Shown piece by piece: positions 45,050-53,502 of a stretch of DNA of 64,000 nucleotides; the first letter of the stretch is position 1; every line of letters starts with the position of its first letter. The DNA comes from Phycisphaeraceae bacterium (lineage in GTDB: Bacteria > Planctomycetota > Phycisphaerae > Phycisphaerales > UBA1924): positions 58,374 to 122,373 of the forward strand of contig JAHBXG010000010.1 in the NCBI GenBank assembly GCA_019636565.1. The letters are read 5' to 3'. The position numbers and the translations under genes were made by a program. The notes below the pieces were generated by a model. That model saw only the letters and a program-made list of their open reading frames with translations, made no database searches and was not told the DNA's origin.

Positions 45050-45580
45050 ATGCCCGAAGGAACTCCCCCTCCCGAAGACGGCGGCAGCCCGCCCTCAACC
45101 CTCATCTCGACTACCCGTCCACCCGCTTCCGAAGAAACCGACTGGCGCGCCCGCGCACTCGAGGCCGAATCCAAACTCGCAGCACTCGAAGCAGAATCGC
45201 AGTCACTCCGCACCCAACTCGATCAAACCCACGCCGCGCTCGCCCAGGAAAAGCAATCCCGCGAAATCGATCGCGCACTCGCCAGCGCCGGCGCCATCGA
45301 TCCCGAGGTCGCCTCGCTCCTGCTCGCCTCGATGCTCGCAACACAAACAGGAGACCCCACCACCCCGCCCGACATCACCGCACTCGTCCAAACCATGCGC
45401 GCCCAAAAACCCTTCCTCTTCGAATCCGCGCTCCCTCCGCGCCCAATCCCATCCGCCATGAGCCCCGCCATCACCACAACTCCAACCGACTCCCTCCACG
45501 ACCTCGCAGTCCAAGCCCGCACCACCGGCGACCGCCGCGCCCTGCTCGCCTACCTGCGCGCCCGCCGCGCAATGCCTTAA
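45050..45580 (+). CDS. Scaffold-like phage protein
   Basis: A 176-residue protein between portal and capsid genes, the usual place for a scaffold. It has a Pro-rich N-terminus (about 1-30), a coiled coil (about 32-85: ALEAESKLAALEAESQSLRT), a helical segment and a C-terminal basic helix (GDRRALLAYLRARRAMP). Charged coiled coil with a basic C-terminus fits capsid scaffolding proteins. Start ATG follows GAAAGGA. Identity as scaffold rests on position and composition. Confidence 0.65.
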   Translation: MPEGTPPPEDGGSPPSTLISTTRPPASEETDWRARALEAESKLAALEAESQSLRTQLDQTHAALAQEKQSREIDRALASAGAIDPEVASLLLASMLATQTGDPTTPPDITALVQTMRAQKPFLFESALPPRPIPSAMSPAITTTPTDSLHDLAVQARTTGDRRALLAYLRARRAMP

Positions 45581-45598
45581 AGCCCCGCCCCCCGAGGA

Positions 45599-45631
45599 GA
45601 GGTGTTCGGGGAGGTGCTCGGGGAGGTGTTC
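45599..45631 (+). repeat. 12-base tandem repeat after the scaffold gene
   Basis: Two full copies and most of a third of GAGGTGTTCGGG (the middle one with GCTC), starting 18 bases after the scaffold-like stop codon. Confidence 0.7.
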
Positions 45632-45661
45632 TGCCTTTCGCCATTCCCACTCTCATCTCCT

Positions 45662-45703
45662 CTCCGCGAAACTCCGCCCCCTCCGCAACTCCGCGTTCTC
45701 TCC
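45662..45703 (+). repeat. CTCCGCG-type spacer repeat, copy 2
   Basis: Begins CTCCGCGAAACTCCGC and ends CTCCGCGTTCTCTCC, almost identical to copy 1, in the leader of the capsid gene. It is followed by a TGGCCATTTGGCCCTTTGCA stretch that also recurs before the next gene. Confidence 0.7.
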
Positions 45704-45813
45704 CCTCTGCCTTTCTCCGTGTTCTTCTCCGTGGCCCTCTGTCGCTCTTCGTGTTTTTCTTCTTCCCCTCCGCATCTGGCCATTTGGCCCTTTGCAAATT
45801 TGGAACCTTCATC

Positions 45814-46977
45814 ATGTCCTACTCCGGAAAACCCACCTTCGCCGCCGGCTCCGATCTCCCCGAAATCATGGAAGACGTCTCCGATCTTGTCGGCATCGTC
45901 TCTCCCTACGAAACGCCCCTGCTCGACTACCTGGGCGACGCCAAGCGTCCCGCACTCAGCACCATCCACGAATGGATGGAAGACACGCTCCTCCCCAACA
46001 CCGATTCGCTCAATCAGACCGTCTACACGCCCGATGCGCAGAACGCCACCAGCCTCACCGTCCAGAACGGCGCTCGCTTCCAGGTCGGCGATCTCGTCCG
46101 CCCCGACGCCAGCGTCGAGGTGATGCAGGTCACCGCCGTTGCCGGCAATGTTCTCACGGTCGTGCGTGGATACGGCGCCACCACCAAGGCCACCCTCACC
46201 AACGGCAAGCGGCTCTTCATCCTCGGCAACGCCGCGCTCGAAGGCGCCGATGCGACCAACTCCCGCTTCACCCTCCGCGCCCGCAAGGCGAATTACACGC
46301 AGATTTTCTCGGCCACCGTTGAAGTCTCGGGCTCCATGCGTGCGGCACGCCAGCACGGAATTGACGATGAACTCGAATACCAGAAGCAAGAGCGCCTCCG
46401 CGAACTCCTGCGCGATCTCGAAAACTGCGTCATCAACGGCGTCGCGCCCGCCAGCAATCCGCAGGGTTCCTCCACCATCCGCCGCTCGATGAACGGCATC
46501 GTCCGACTCATCAGCACCAATCAATACGTCCCCAACGCCGGAGGCATCCCCGCCGGTGGCGGAGGTGGCACCGATCTCAGTGAGCCCGTTCTCAACGCCG
46601 CGCTCCGCCTCATCTGGGAGCAAAGCCAGGGCAAGATCGACACCATCGTCTGCTCCGGCGCACTCAAGCGCCGCATTAACGGCTTCGCCACCGGCAGCCG
46701 CGCCTACACGCCCGAAGACAAGTCCTTCCGCGACATGATCAGCACGTACGAAAGCGACTTCGGCGTCTGCCGCGTGATCCTCAGCCGTTGGGTCCCGACC
46801 GACACGATCCTCCTGCTCGACTCCTCCCGCATCAGCGTTCTTCCTCTCCAGGGCCGCTCTTTCGGTTTCAAACCCCTCGCCCAAACCGGCGACGCCAACG
46901 CCGGCCAGGTCCTGGGCGAGTACACGCTCGAGTTCAAGAACGAAAACGCACACGGCCTCGTCCGCGGGCTGACGTAA
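45814..46977 (+). CDS. Major capsid protein (SU10/DUF5309-type)
   Basis: A 387-residue protein matching the DUF5309/SU10 major capsid family, with an HK97-like fold expected. Supporting segments: DVSDLVGIVSPYETPLLDYL near the N-terminus, HEWMEDTLLPNTDSLNQ, TLRARKANYTQIFSATVEVS, IDDELEYQKQERLRELLRDL, and near the end TILLLDSSRISVLPLQGRSF. Translation starts at 45814 with a weak GGAACC site in front. The frame is intact and the sequence shows no decay. It is the fullest evidence that the module can build a shell. Confidence 0.85.
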   Translation: MSYSGKPTFAAGSDLPEIMEDVSDLVGIVSPYETPLLDYLGDAKRPALSTIHEWMEDTLLPNTDSLNQTVYTPDAQNATSLTVQNGARFQVGDLVRPDASVEVMQVTAVAGNVLTVVRGYGATTKATLTNGKRLFILGNAALEGADATNSRFTLRARKANYTQIFSATVEVSGSMRAARQHGIDDELEYQKQERLRELLRDLENCVINGVAPASNPQGSSTIRRSMNGIVRLISTNQYVPNAGGIPAGGGGGTDLSEPVLNAALRLIWEQSQGKIDTIVCSGALKRRINGFATGSRAYTPEDKSFRDMISTYESDFGVCRVILSRWVPTDTILLLDSSRISVLPLQGRSFGFKPLAQTGDANAGQVLGEYTLEFKNENAHGLVRGLT

Positions 46978-47038
46978 GGCAGAGCAATCAGATTGCAGCC
47001 GTCAGCGATCCGCCAATCACCCTCGCGCAACTCCGAAG

Positions 47039-47059
47039 CCCCTCCCCTGAGGGGAGGGG
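47039..47059 (+). repeat. CCCCTCCCC hairpin element, copy 1
   Basis: CCCCTCCCC and GGGGAGGGG pair perfectly around TGA and are followed by TTGGGG. The same element, with TTGGGG in the same place, is at 54147-54167. Confidence 0.6.
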
Positions 47060-47203
47060 TTGGGGGAAGGGTCCCGCCTTTCTTCTCTTCTCTTCACCTC
47101 TCTTCCTCTCTTCGTCTCTCTCCTTCCCCCTCACTCGCGCCGGGTCTCACTCCACCCGGCGCGGGTTTCAAAACCGCATCGCTCCGCTCGCTCACGTGCT
47201 CAA

Positions 47204-47242
47204 GAGAACGCGGAGTTGCGGAGATCGCGGAGACTCGCGGAG
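47204..47242 (-). repeat. CTCCGCG-type repeat in inverted orientation
   Basis: GAGAACGCGGAGTTGCGGAG and the following GCGGAG units are the reverse complement of the CTCCGCG repeat. With the copy at 47293 it forms an inverted pair in the same spacer. Confidence 0.6.
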
Positions 47243-47292
47243 AAAGTCCGTGAGTTAAAGACTCATAAACACCCTTCTTTCACGCCTCCCCC

Positions 47293-47334
47293 CTCCGCGC
47301 AACTCCGCCCCCTCCGCACCTCCTCGTTCTTCCC
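47293..47334 (+). repeat. CTCCGCG-type spacer repeat, copy 3
   Basis: Begins CTCCGCGCAACTCCGCCCCC; slightly diverged at its right end. It lies 94 bases before the connector gene. Confidence 0.6.
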
Positions 47335-47427
47335 CTCTGCCACTCACACCCTTCGCCCCTCTGTCCCTCCGCTCCGCACTCCACGTTTCTTTGGCCCTTT
47401 GGCAATTTGGCCCTTTGGAACTTTTCC

Positions 47428-48078
47428 ATGCCGCTCACCACCGACGCCAACCTCCTCCGCTTCGAACCCAACCTCTTCACCGACATCCAGTGGCTCTCGC
47501 AGCGTCTTCTCAAGGCCACCGGCGCTATCGCGAGCACCACGCTCACCATTTCCGCCTTCGACACCAACTTCGACGGTGCCCAGCTCGCGCCCGGCATGGT
47601 CATCCTCATCAACACCATCCCGCACGAGGTGATTTCTAAACTCTCCTCGAGCACAGCGCAGCTCTCCCGCCTTCGCGCCTGCGACACCGATCCCATCCTC
47701 ACGCCCGCGCCGGTCACCGGCGCCGAGGTGATCCTGCACACTTTCCTCCCGCAGATCGCGATCGTCTCCGATCACGTTTTCCGCGCTCTGGGCCTCGACC
47801 CCGCCCAGCCCGCCACCGATGCCAACGGCGCACCCTCTCCCCTCGTCACCGACCCGGCATCGCTCGGTCGCTTCGCAACTCTCTCCACGCTCACCGCCCT
47901 GTACCTGTCCGCGGCCGACCTGCAAAGCCCCGACGGCGCGCAATCCCGCCGCGCCGCTCGATATCAGCAACTCGCAACCCTCGAACGCCGCTCACTCGCG
48001 GCACAAATCGACACCAACGGCGACGGTCAACCCGACGCAACGCGAAGAGCCAACGTCGTCCCGCTCATGCGGACCTGA
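47428..48078 (+). CDS. Phage head-tail connector-like protein
   Basis: A 216-residue protein directly downstream of the capsid gene, the usual place for a head completion or connector protein. It has a mixed N-terminal domain (about 1-105: DANLLRFEPNLFTDIQWLSQ, GAQLAPGMVILINTIPHEVI) and a helical C-terminal part with regular Ala/Arg-rich helices (FATLSTLTALYLSAADLQSP). No family is recognised with certainty. Start ATG at 47428 has only GGAA as ribosome site. Confidence 0.55.
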   Translation: MPLTTDANLLRFEPNLFTDIQWLSQRLLKATGAIASTTLTISAFDTNFDGAQLAPGMVILINTIPHEVISKLSSSTAQLSRLRACDTDPILTPAPVTGAEVILHTFLPQIAIVSDHVFRALGLDPAQPATDANGAPSPLVTDPASLGRFATLSTLTALYLSAADLQSPDGAQSRRAARYQQLATLERRSLAAQIDTNGDGQPDATRRANVVPLMRT

Positions 48079-48081
48079 GAA

Positions 48082-48204
48082 CAGAAGGGGCAGAGTGGCA
48101 AAGGGACAGAGGGGCAATGTGATCAAAGACATGGCCGCTCAATTCTCCTTGCCCTCTCCCTCTGCCCCTTTGCCCCTTTGTCCCTCTGCCCCTCTGCCAC
48201 TTCT
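48082..48204. repeat. Inverted-repeat spacer element, copy 1
   Basis: A 123-base element whose left arm (AGAAGGGGCAGAGTGGCAAA...) and right arm (...GCCCCTCTGCCACTTCT) are imperfect reverse complements built of AAAGGGGC/GCCCCTTT units. The centre reads GTGATCAAAGACATGG. A second copy of the same length is at 48620-48742. Confidence 0.7.
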
Positions 48205-48212
48205 CAAAACCC

Positions 48213-48620
48213 ATGCTCTTCCTCAACCCCCAATCCCTCTCTCTCCTCTCCACCACTTACTCGAACGTCGAGTCCGTCTCGATCGATCGCCTCGCGCACA
48301 AGGAAGTCACCGACTACTCCGACGCCGGCCCCTACGCGGTCTTCGCCGACATTCCTGAAACCAAAGTCGAAATCGCCATCACCCAGCGCCTCGACAGCGG
48401 CAGCGATCAATCTCTCTCCGGCCCCAAGCCCGGGCAGCAGGGCGCACTCGAACTCACAACATCCCCCAACTCCTCACAAGCTCAGCGAAAGAAACTCGCC
48501 GCGCAGGTCGTGATCCGGTCCGTGCGCTACGACCTCGCCGCGAAACCAAAACGCACCATCTCCCTCGTCGCAATCTCACCGGACGGCGCGACGGACCCCA
48601 TCACACTCACCGATCTCTAG
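48213..48620 (+). CDS. Phage structural protein, probably tail or connector
   Basis: A 135-residue protein with alternating beta-prone segments (VESVSIDRLAHKEVTDYSD, YAVFADIPETKVEIAITQRL, KKLAAQVVIRSVRYDLAAKP). Small all-beta proteins at this point of phage modules are often tail-tube or tail-completion proteins. The family is not recognised. It sits between two copies of an inverted-repeat element, and no Shine-Dalgarno sequence precedes the ATG. Confidence 0.5.
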   Translation: MLFLNPQSLSLLSTTYSNVESVSIDRLAHKEVTDYSDAGPYAVFADIPETKVEIAITQRLDSGSDQSLSGPKPGQQGALELTTSPNSSQAQRKKLAAQVVIRSVRYDLAAKPKRTISLVAISPDGATDPITLTDL

Positions 48621-48742
48621 AGGCAGAGAAGGGGCAAAGGGGCGAAGGGACAAAGTGGCAAAGTGATGAAAGACAACGCACGAACCCCGCCCTCATTCTT
48701 CTGCCTTCTCCCTTTGCCCCTTTGCCCCTTTGCCCCTTCTAG
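48620..48742. repeat. Inverted-repeat spacer element, copy 2
   Basis: A 123-base element with the plan of copy 1: arms of AAGGGGCAAAGGGGC and GCCCCTTTGCCCCTT, and a centre GTGATGAAAGACAACG matching copy 1's centre at most positions. It fills the whole gap between two phage-like genes. Confidence 0.7.
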
Positions 48743-48751
48743 GTATCCCCC

Positions 48752-49132
48752 ATGTCCACTTTCAAGACCCTCAACCTCTTCAACTCCGGCCCCCACCGTT
48801 TCGCCCTCGAAACTCAGGGCCAACTCGTCATACCCAAACTCCGCCTGGGAATCCAACTCTCAGGCAGCGGCTGGCTCGGCCTCGAAGAACTCACCATCCG
48901 CGTCACCGGCCGCCTCATCGCCGCCAGCGAATCCGCGTTGTGGACCCTTCGCGATGCCATCAGCGCGCAGTTGATCGAACCCCCCACAGCCGGCACGCTC
49001 ATCGACAACACCGGCCGCGCGTTCACCCAAATGAGTTTCATCTCGTTCGAAGAAGCCGACCGCACCGACCGCAACCGCGTCTTCTCACTCGCCTACACCG
49101 CCCGCTTCCGCAGATTCAACGACACGCCGTAA
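48752..49132 (+). CDS. Phage structural protein, hypothetical
   Basis: A 126-residue protein with beta-prone segments and a short helix (ALETQGQLVIPKLRLGIQLS, ELTIRVTGRLIAASESALWT, SFISFEEADRTDRNRVFSLA). It ends the run of virion-type genes on the + strand. The composition fits a small virion component. The family is not recognised. Confidence 0.5.
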   Translation: MSTFKTLNLFNSGPHRFALETQGQLVIPKLRLGIQLSGSGWLGLEELTIRVTGRLIAASESALWTLRDAISAQLIEPPTAGTLIDNTGRAFTQMSFISFEEADRTDRNRVFSLAYTARFRRFNDTP

Positions 49133-49531
49133 TCAACTCCAGCCGAGCTGATATCGAATGACAAGCCCAATGAGCAACCCCGGCAAGCCCAGGACTATGA
49201 GGAACAAAAGTGCCGTTACCGATGCAAGCACAACGTCGCGACCACCCAAACGCTCGGCTTCCGCACGCGACATTGCTCGCGAGAACAAGAGACACATCAG
49301 CGGCACAAACAGGAGCGTCGCCCACGCAAGTACGCGACTTTCCAGGAGTGCCGCGGAGACTGAGCCGACAAAAGCCGCGGCCGCTGCGCCGACCAGCATC
49401 GCACGCGCTTGCAAGACCGATCTGCGTACGACGTACGCGAGTTGTGCCCGCCAGTCCGTTGAGCTGCCACATTCCGGGCACTTCCCACGGGGTACGCCGC
49501 TCAAGTCATAACGGCAAATCACACATTTCAT
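49133..49531 (-). CDS. Zinc-ribbon membrane protein
   Basis: A 132-residue protein starting MKCVICRYDLSGVPRGKCPE, a zinc ribbon of two Cys-x2-Cys pairs, followed by three or four hydrophobic helices (about 40-130). The arrangement matches the + strand gene at 52420. It is on the opposite strand to the phage-like genes and its stop abuts theirs, so it may be a host gene marking their edge. The frame is open further upstream, but MKC is the natural start. Function unknown. Confidence 0.65.
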   Translation of the reverse strand: MKCVICRYDLSGVPRGKCPECGSSTDWRAQLAYVVRRSVLQARAMLVGAAAAAFVGSVSAALLESRVLAWATLLFVPLMCLLFSRAMSRAEAERLGGRDVVLASVTALLFLIVLGLPGLLIGLVIRYQLGWS

Positions 49532-49613
49532 CGCGTCAGCATACAAGCGTCGCGTCATCCACTGTCCCGATACCCGGTGCCTATTCCTTGTGCCCAATGC
49601 TGAGTGCCAAAAC

Positions 49614-49904
49614 ATGAACGACGCATTGACTCCAATCTTGTCCCAATTCGGCCTCGCCGGTTTCGTCGCCTGGATGTGGCTCACCGAGCGCCGAGCCGCG
49701 GCAACCCGCGAAAAGCAAATCGCCGAAACCCACGACCGCCTCATGCAAGAACGCCGCACACTCGATGCCGTCCTCGGCGCCCTCGACCGCTCCACCGCAG
49801 CGATGACGGCGGTGCAGGAAGCGCAGCGCACGCTCGCCAGCGCGATCGACCGACTCGCCGCGACTCCCAACAACCGTGCTCCCTACGACACCGCAGCAAA
49901 GTGA
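49614..49904 (+). CDS. Small membrane/coiled-coil protein, possibly holin-like
   Basis: A 96-residue protein with one N-terminal hydrophobic helix (ILSQFGLAGFVAWMWL, about 6-21) and a long charged coiled-coil (about 22-80). It lies 481 bases after the last phage-like gene on the same strand, with the zinc-ribbon gene opposite. One-helix proteins of this shape occur in phage lysis or tail regions but also elsewhere. No endolysin accompanies it. Confidence 0.5.
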   Translation: MNDALTPILSQFGLAGFVAWMWLTERRAAATREKQIAETHDRLMQERRTLDAVLGALDRSTAAMTAVQEAQRTLASAIDRLAATPNNRAPYDTAAK

Positions 49905-49984
49905 AGGGAACCACCCGACGTCCTAGAACACACCCGCTTTTCCATTTTATACATTCTCCCAGTAGACTCAGGCACGGGATTCAC

Positions 49985-52201
49985 ATGCATCACCTCTTGA
50001 CCATCTTCGCAGCTCTCGCCGCCGCGCCCCTCGCTTTCGCCCAACCTTGCCCCGGCGAATGGCAGCCCGGCGAAGGTACCGCCGGAATCAACGGCACCGT
50101 CTGGGCTTCCACCGCCTGGGATCCCGACGGCGACGGACCGCTGCCCACGCTCCTCGTTGTCGGCGGCACGTTCACGATCGCCGGCAAGACTGCCGTCAAC
50201 AACATCGCGGCATGGAACGGCTCCGATTGGCTTGCCCTCGGCTCCATAAACGGCCAGGTCCGAGCACTCACCGTCTTCAACGGTGAACTGGTTGCCTCCG
50301 GCGGCCCGACGCCCGCATCGAGTACCGTGCTCCGCTGGACCGGCTCTCAGTGGATCGCGATTGGCGACGCCCGCGGCATGATCTCCGCGTTTACCGTCTT
50401 CGATGGCGAACTCGTCGCGCTCGGCGTCACCACCCCCGCACGCACGTCACCCGGCGTTGCCCGCTGGGATGGCGCTCAGTGGCATTTCTTGGGCGCGGAC
50501 ACAATCGGATCTCTTGGCACGGCGCTCGCTGTCTATCAGGGTTCGCTCTACGCCGTGGGAGTCAGGATTGCCGGTGCCCCGCCGTTGCTGTCGTGCCTCC
50601 AGAAGTGGACAGGCACAAGCTGGATCGACGTCTCCGCGCCCATCGCCGGCGCGGGCGCGACTCTTTGCGTTTTTCAGGACGCGCTGTACGTCGGCGGCAT
50701 GCTGAACACCAACGCCGCGCCCTTTCTCCAGGGTTTCATCGCTCGCTTTGATGGCGCCAACTGGACGATCGTTCCATCATCCAATGCCGCAAAGGGTGCC
50801 TACGCGATGGCCGTCTCAAACGGCCGCCTCTTCGTCGGCGGGCAGTATTCAACTTCCGACACCAACCTCAGGAACGTCGCCGCGTGGGACGGCTCCGCCT
50901 GGGACAACCTCGACGGAGGTCTCGGCGACAGCACAACGTTCGTGCGAACCTTGACCGCGATCAATGGCGTGGTCTTCGCCGGCGGAGAGCTCGGTTTCTC
51001 GGATATCCGCCGCGTGCGAAACATCGCGCAGTGGAACGGCTCCGAGTGGAAGTCTGTCGGCCCCGGACTGAATGGCTCGGGCCCCGTTCTCGTTCAGAAC
51101 CAAACGCTCTATCGCGCTGCAGAGTGGCTCTCGACCGGCAACAACACCGAAGGCCTCTTCCTCCAGCGCTGGACCCCGCACGGTTGGCAAACGCTCGGCC
51201 AGCCGCTCAATCTGTTTGTCAGCGATCTCGAATCCTTCGGTGATTCGATCATCGCCGCCGGTTCATTCACCGCCGTCGGCGGGCTGCCCTCGCTCCGTAT
51301 CGCCCAGTTCATTAATGGATGGTGGCAGCCGATGAGCATCGGCATGAACAGCCAAGTCCGCGCGGTCAGCGTCGTCGGCTCCACGCTCTACGCCGGCGGC
51401 CAGTTCACGCTCGCCGACAACCTGCCCGCCAAGTACGTCGCACGCTGGACCGGCAGCGCGTGGGAATCTTTCGGCGATGCGCTCTCTTCAAACGTCGCCG
51501 CCCTCTGCGAGTTCAACGGCGATCTCATCGCCGGCGGCGAGTTTACAACCGCCGGATCGCTCACCGTCAATCGAATCGCCCGATGGGACGGCCAAGCCTG
51601 GAACGCCCTCGGTTCCGGCTTCAACGGCCCGGTCTATGCACTTCGTGTTTTCGAAGGTGCTCTCGTCGCGGGCGGCACTTTTACAAAGTCCGGAACCCAG
51701 GACCTCTACCACATCGCGCGTTGGGACGGCAGCGACTGGCAGGCCTTCGATGCCGGCGTAGGGCTTGACGTGGCCGCACTCCACGTACATCAGGGCAAGC
51801 TCATCGCCGCCGGAGTCGCTAGTTCTCCCTCGACCGACGTCCGCCGCTGGACCGGCTCGACCTGGGAATCTCTGAACGCTTCGACAGACGGCACGATCTC
51901 TTCTATGGCCTCGCACCTGAACGACCTCGTTCTATCCGGCTCATTCACAAACCTGAACGGCGCTGTCTCCGCCCGAGTCGCCCGCTGGCGCTCGTGCGAA
52001 TCTTGCCCCAGCGATTTCAATGCCGACTGGATCGTCAACGACGATGATTTCGCCAGCTTTGTCGCTTCATACAGCATTCTCGATTGTGCCGACGAATCGA
52101 TGGTGCCCGGCTGCCCGGCCGACCTCAATCTCGACGGTTTCGTCGACGATGCCGACTTTGTCGCTTTCGTCGGCGGATACAACGAGCTCCTGTGCCCGTA
52201 G
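49985..52201 (+). CDS. Secreted repeat protein with dockerin-type tail
   Basis: A 738-residue exported protein. A signal peptide (about 1-19, ending LAFA) is followed by some fifteen repeats of about 40 residues with the pattern VARWDGxxWxxLG...ALxVFxGxLVAGGxF, for example NRIARWDGQAWNALGSGFNG, which should fold as propeller blades. The C-terminal two-repeat EF-hand module ends LLCP. A paralogue with the same plan is at 54369. Substrate unknown; adhesion or binding is plausible. Confidence 0.85.
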   Translation: MHHLLTIFAALAAAPLAFAQPCPGEWQPGEGTAGINGTVWASTAWDPDGDGPLPTLLVVGGTFTIAGKTAVNNIAAWNGSDWLALGSINGQVRALTVFNGELVASGGPTPASSTVLRWTGSQWIAIGDARGMISAFTVFDGELVALGVTTPARTSPGVARWDGAQWHFLGADTIGSLGTALAVYQGSLYAVGVRIAGAPPLLSCLQKWTGTSWIDVSAPIAGAGATLCVFQDALYVGGMLNTNAAPFLQGFIARFDGANWTIVPSSNAAKGAYAMAVSNGRLFVGGQYSTSDTNLRNVAAWDGSAWDNLDGGLGDSTTFVRTLTAINGVVFAGGELGFSDIRRVRNIAQWNGSEWKSVGPGLNGSGPVLVQNQTLYRAAEWLSTGNNTEGLFLQRWTPHGWQTLGQPLNLFVSDLESFGDSIIAAGSFTAVGGLPSLRIAQFINGWWQPMSIGMNSQVRAVSVVGSTLYAGGQFTLADNLPAKYVARWTGSAWESFGDALSSNVAALCEFNGDLIAGGEFTTAGSLTVNRIARWDGQAWNALGSGFNGPVYALRVFEGALVAGGTFTKSGTQDLYHIARWDGSDWQAFDAGVGLDVAALHVHQGKLIAAGVASSPSTDVRRWTGSTWESLNASTDGTISSMASHLNDLVLSGSFTNLNGAVSARVARWRSCESCPSDFNADWIVNDDDFASFVASYSILDCADESMVPGCPADLNLDGFVDDADFVAFVGGYNELLCP

Positions 52202-52419
52202 CCACCGGCTTCGGTGAACGCAACCCAAGCGTCGCTCATTGACTCGCCCTCCCCAGCCCGAAGGGTTGACGTTCAGTAGCCGGGGCGCCCGCTGTCACAT
52301 CCGCGCATTTCCCCGCAACCCGAAGTCGGCACTGAAAATCCCCGCTAACTCCTCCGGCTTCCACAAGCACCAACTGCCTTCACCCCAAACAAAGAGACCA
52401 TCCCGAGGGCTTCGGTACC

Positions 52420-53166
52420 ATGACCAGGTTGTCCGATCGAACTCGCAACTTCACCTGCTATTACTGCGGCTATTCGATCGCCGACTTGCCACTGCACGCC
52501 GTCTGCCCGGAGTGCTCGGTTCCGGTCGACGCGTCCGTCGACGCCCGGCTCCGCTTTGATCGTTCGATTCCGATGCCGCGTGTCCTCGCGGGGTTGCTGG
52601 CCGCGATCGCTCTGATCGAGATCGGCCTTCCCATCGCGGGCGTGGCGTCTCTTCTCCTCAACACACCGCAATCGATCTCGTGGGCACCAATCATGCCTCT
52701 TCTTGTGATCGCTGGTGGCGGAATCGGCATAGAGGCCGCTTGGTGCGTTGTTGCGAGTACGACTTCGGTGGTCAAGACGAAACAGGCCGCCCGGCTTGTC
52801 GGGATAACAAGCGTTGTCTCTGCCTTGTGTCTTGCGCTTGGCGCTCTCTCCCTGCTTGGTGGTGTGCTCCCCCTCGTCCTTTTCGCGTTCGCAATCTTTC
52901 TCATATCCGCAAGCATCGGCGCAACCGCCAAGGTGATCTTCATGGAGTCCATCGCCGACCTGTTCCCCCGACGGGCGCGAGAGCGGCTCACCCGTTCAAA
53001 CCGAGTTGCCTTTGTCTCGTTCTTCGTATCTATTGGTTGTGCTTTTCTGGGCTTCCTTTTGCCGCCGATGTTCGTTGTCATTCTGCTCGCAATCGCGGCC
53101 TCGGCGTGGCGGTCGTACGCCTTCAGCAGGCAAATCCACTCCGCCCTTCCAATGCTTCATCCCTAA
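52420..53166 (+). CDS. Zinc-ribbon membrane protein
   Basis: A 248-residue protein with an N-terminal zinc ribbon (CYYCGYSIADLPLHAVCPEC, residues about 11-30) and six or so hydrophobic helices (about 50-235). The plan is that of the smaller protein at 49133. The ribbon probably faces the cytoplasm. No catalytic motif is visible. It lies between the two secreted repeat-protein genes, with a lipoprotein gene after it. Function unknown. Confidence 0.7.
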   Translation: MTRLSDRTRNFTCYYCGYSIADLPLHAVCPECSVPVDASVDARLRFDRSIPMPRVLAGLLAAIALIEIGLPIAGVASLLLNTPQSISWAPIMPLLVIAGGGIGIEAAWCVVASTTSVVKTKQAARLVGITSVVSALCLALGALSLLGGVLPLVLFAFAIFLISASIGATAKVIFMESIADLFPRRARERLTRSNRVAFVSFFVSIGCAFLGFLLPPMFVVILLAIAASAWRSYAFSRQIHSALPMLHP

Positions 53167-53502
53167 GAGAACGGTTTGGGTCACGGGAGGGCTCTTTCAC
53201 CCTTGCAACCAGTCGCGTGCCCCGCTTCGCATATCCACCCCCCGCTCCCACAACGAGCCCGCAACGAAGTGAAGGGCACCTTCGAACACAAGAACGCAAC
53301 CGCCCCCTTCACTCCGTTCCGGGCTCGTCAGTCACGCCACCGATGATTCCCTACCTCATTTCAAGCCCGCGCCCTCTCCGCGCAACTCCGCCCCCTCCGC
53401 AAACTCCGCGTTCTCTCTCCGAGCCCTTCGAACGCAACCGCCTTTCCCATCCCACATCCGACACCCCACATCCCCACTCCGCATCCCATAAACTCCCCAC
53501 CC
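53167..53502. other. Repeat-containing spacer before the lipoprotein gene
   Basis: 336 bases without a gene. It contains the fourth CTCCGCG repeat (53376-53420) and a pyrimidine-rich CATCCCACATCCGACACCCC run leading into the next start. No promoter could be picked out. Confidence 0.45.
53376..53420 (+). repeat. CTCCGCG-type spacer repeat, copy 4
   Basis: Begins CTCCGCGCAACTCCGCCCCC and ends ACTCCGCGTTCTCTCTCC. It is outside the phage-like module, about 3.5 kb downstream, so the repeat is not confined to it. Confidence 0.65.

Larger units (their letters stand above)
46978..47427. other. Repeat-filled spacer between capsid and connector genes
   Basis: 450 bases without a gene. From left to right: a C/G hairpin (47039-47059), a CT-rich run, an inverted GCGGAG repeat (47204-47242), a third CTCCGCG repeat (47293-47334), and GGCCCTTTGGCAATTTGGCC just before the next start. 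Confidence 0.65.

Noticed and set aside
45577..46953. 458-codon open frame on the - strand across the capsid gene
   Set aside because: Shadow of the capsid gene, whose own frame shows family motifs.
43332..49904. A complete inducible prophage
   Set aside because: No integrase, repressor, terminase, tape measure, tail fibre or endolysin, and no flanking att repeats could be found.
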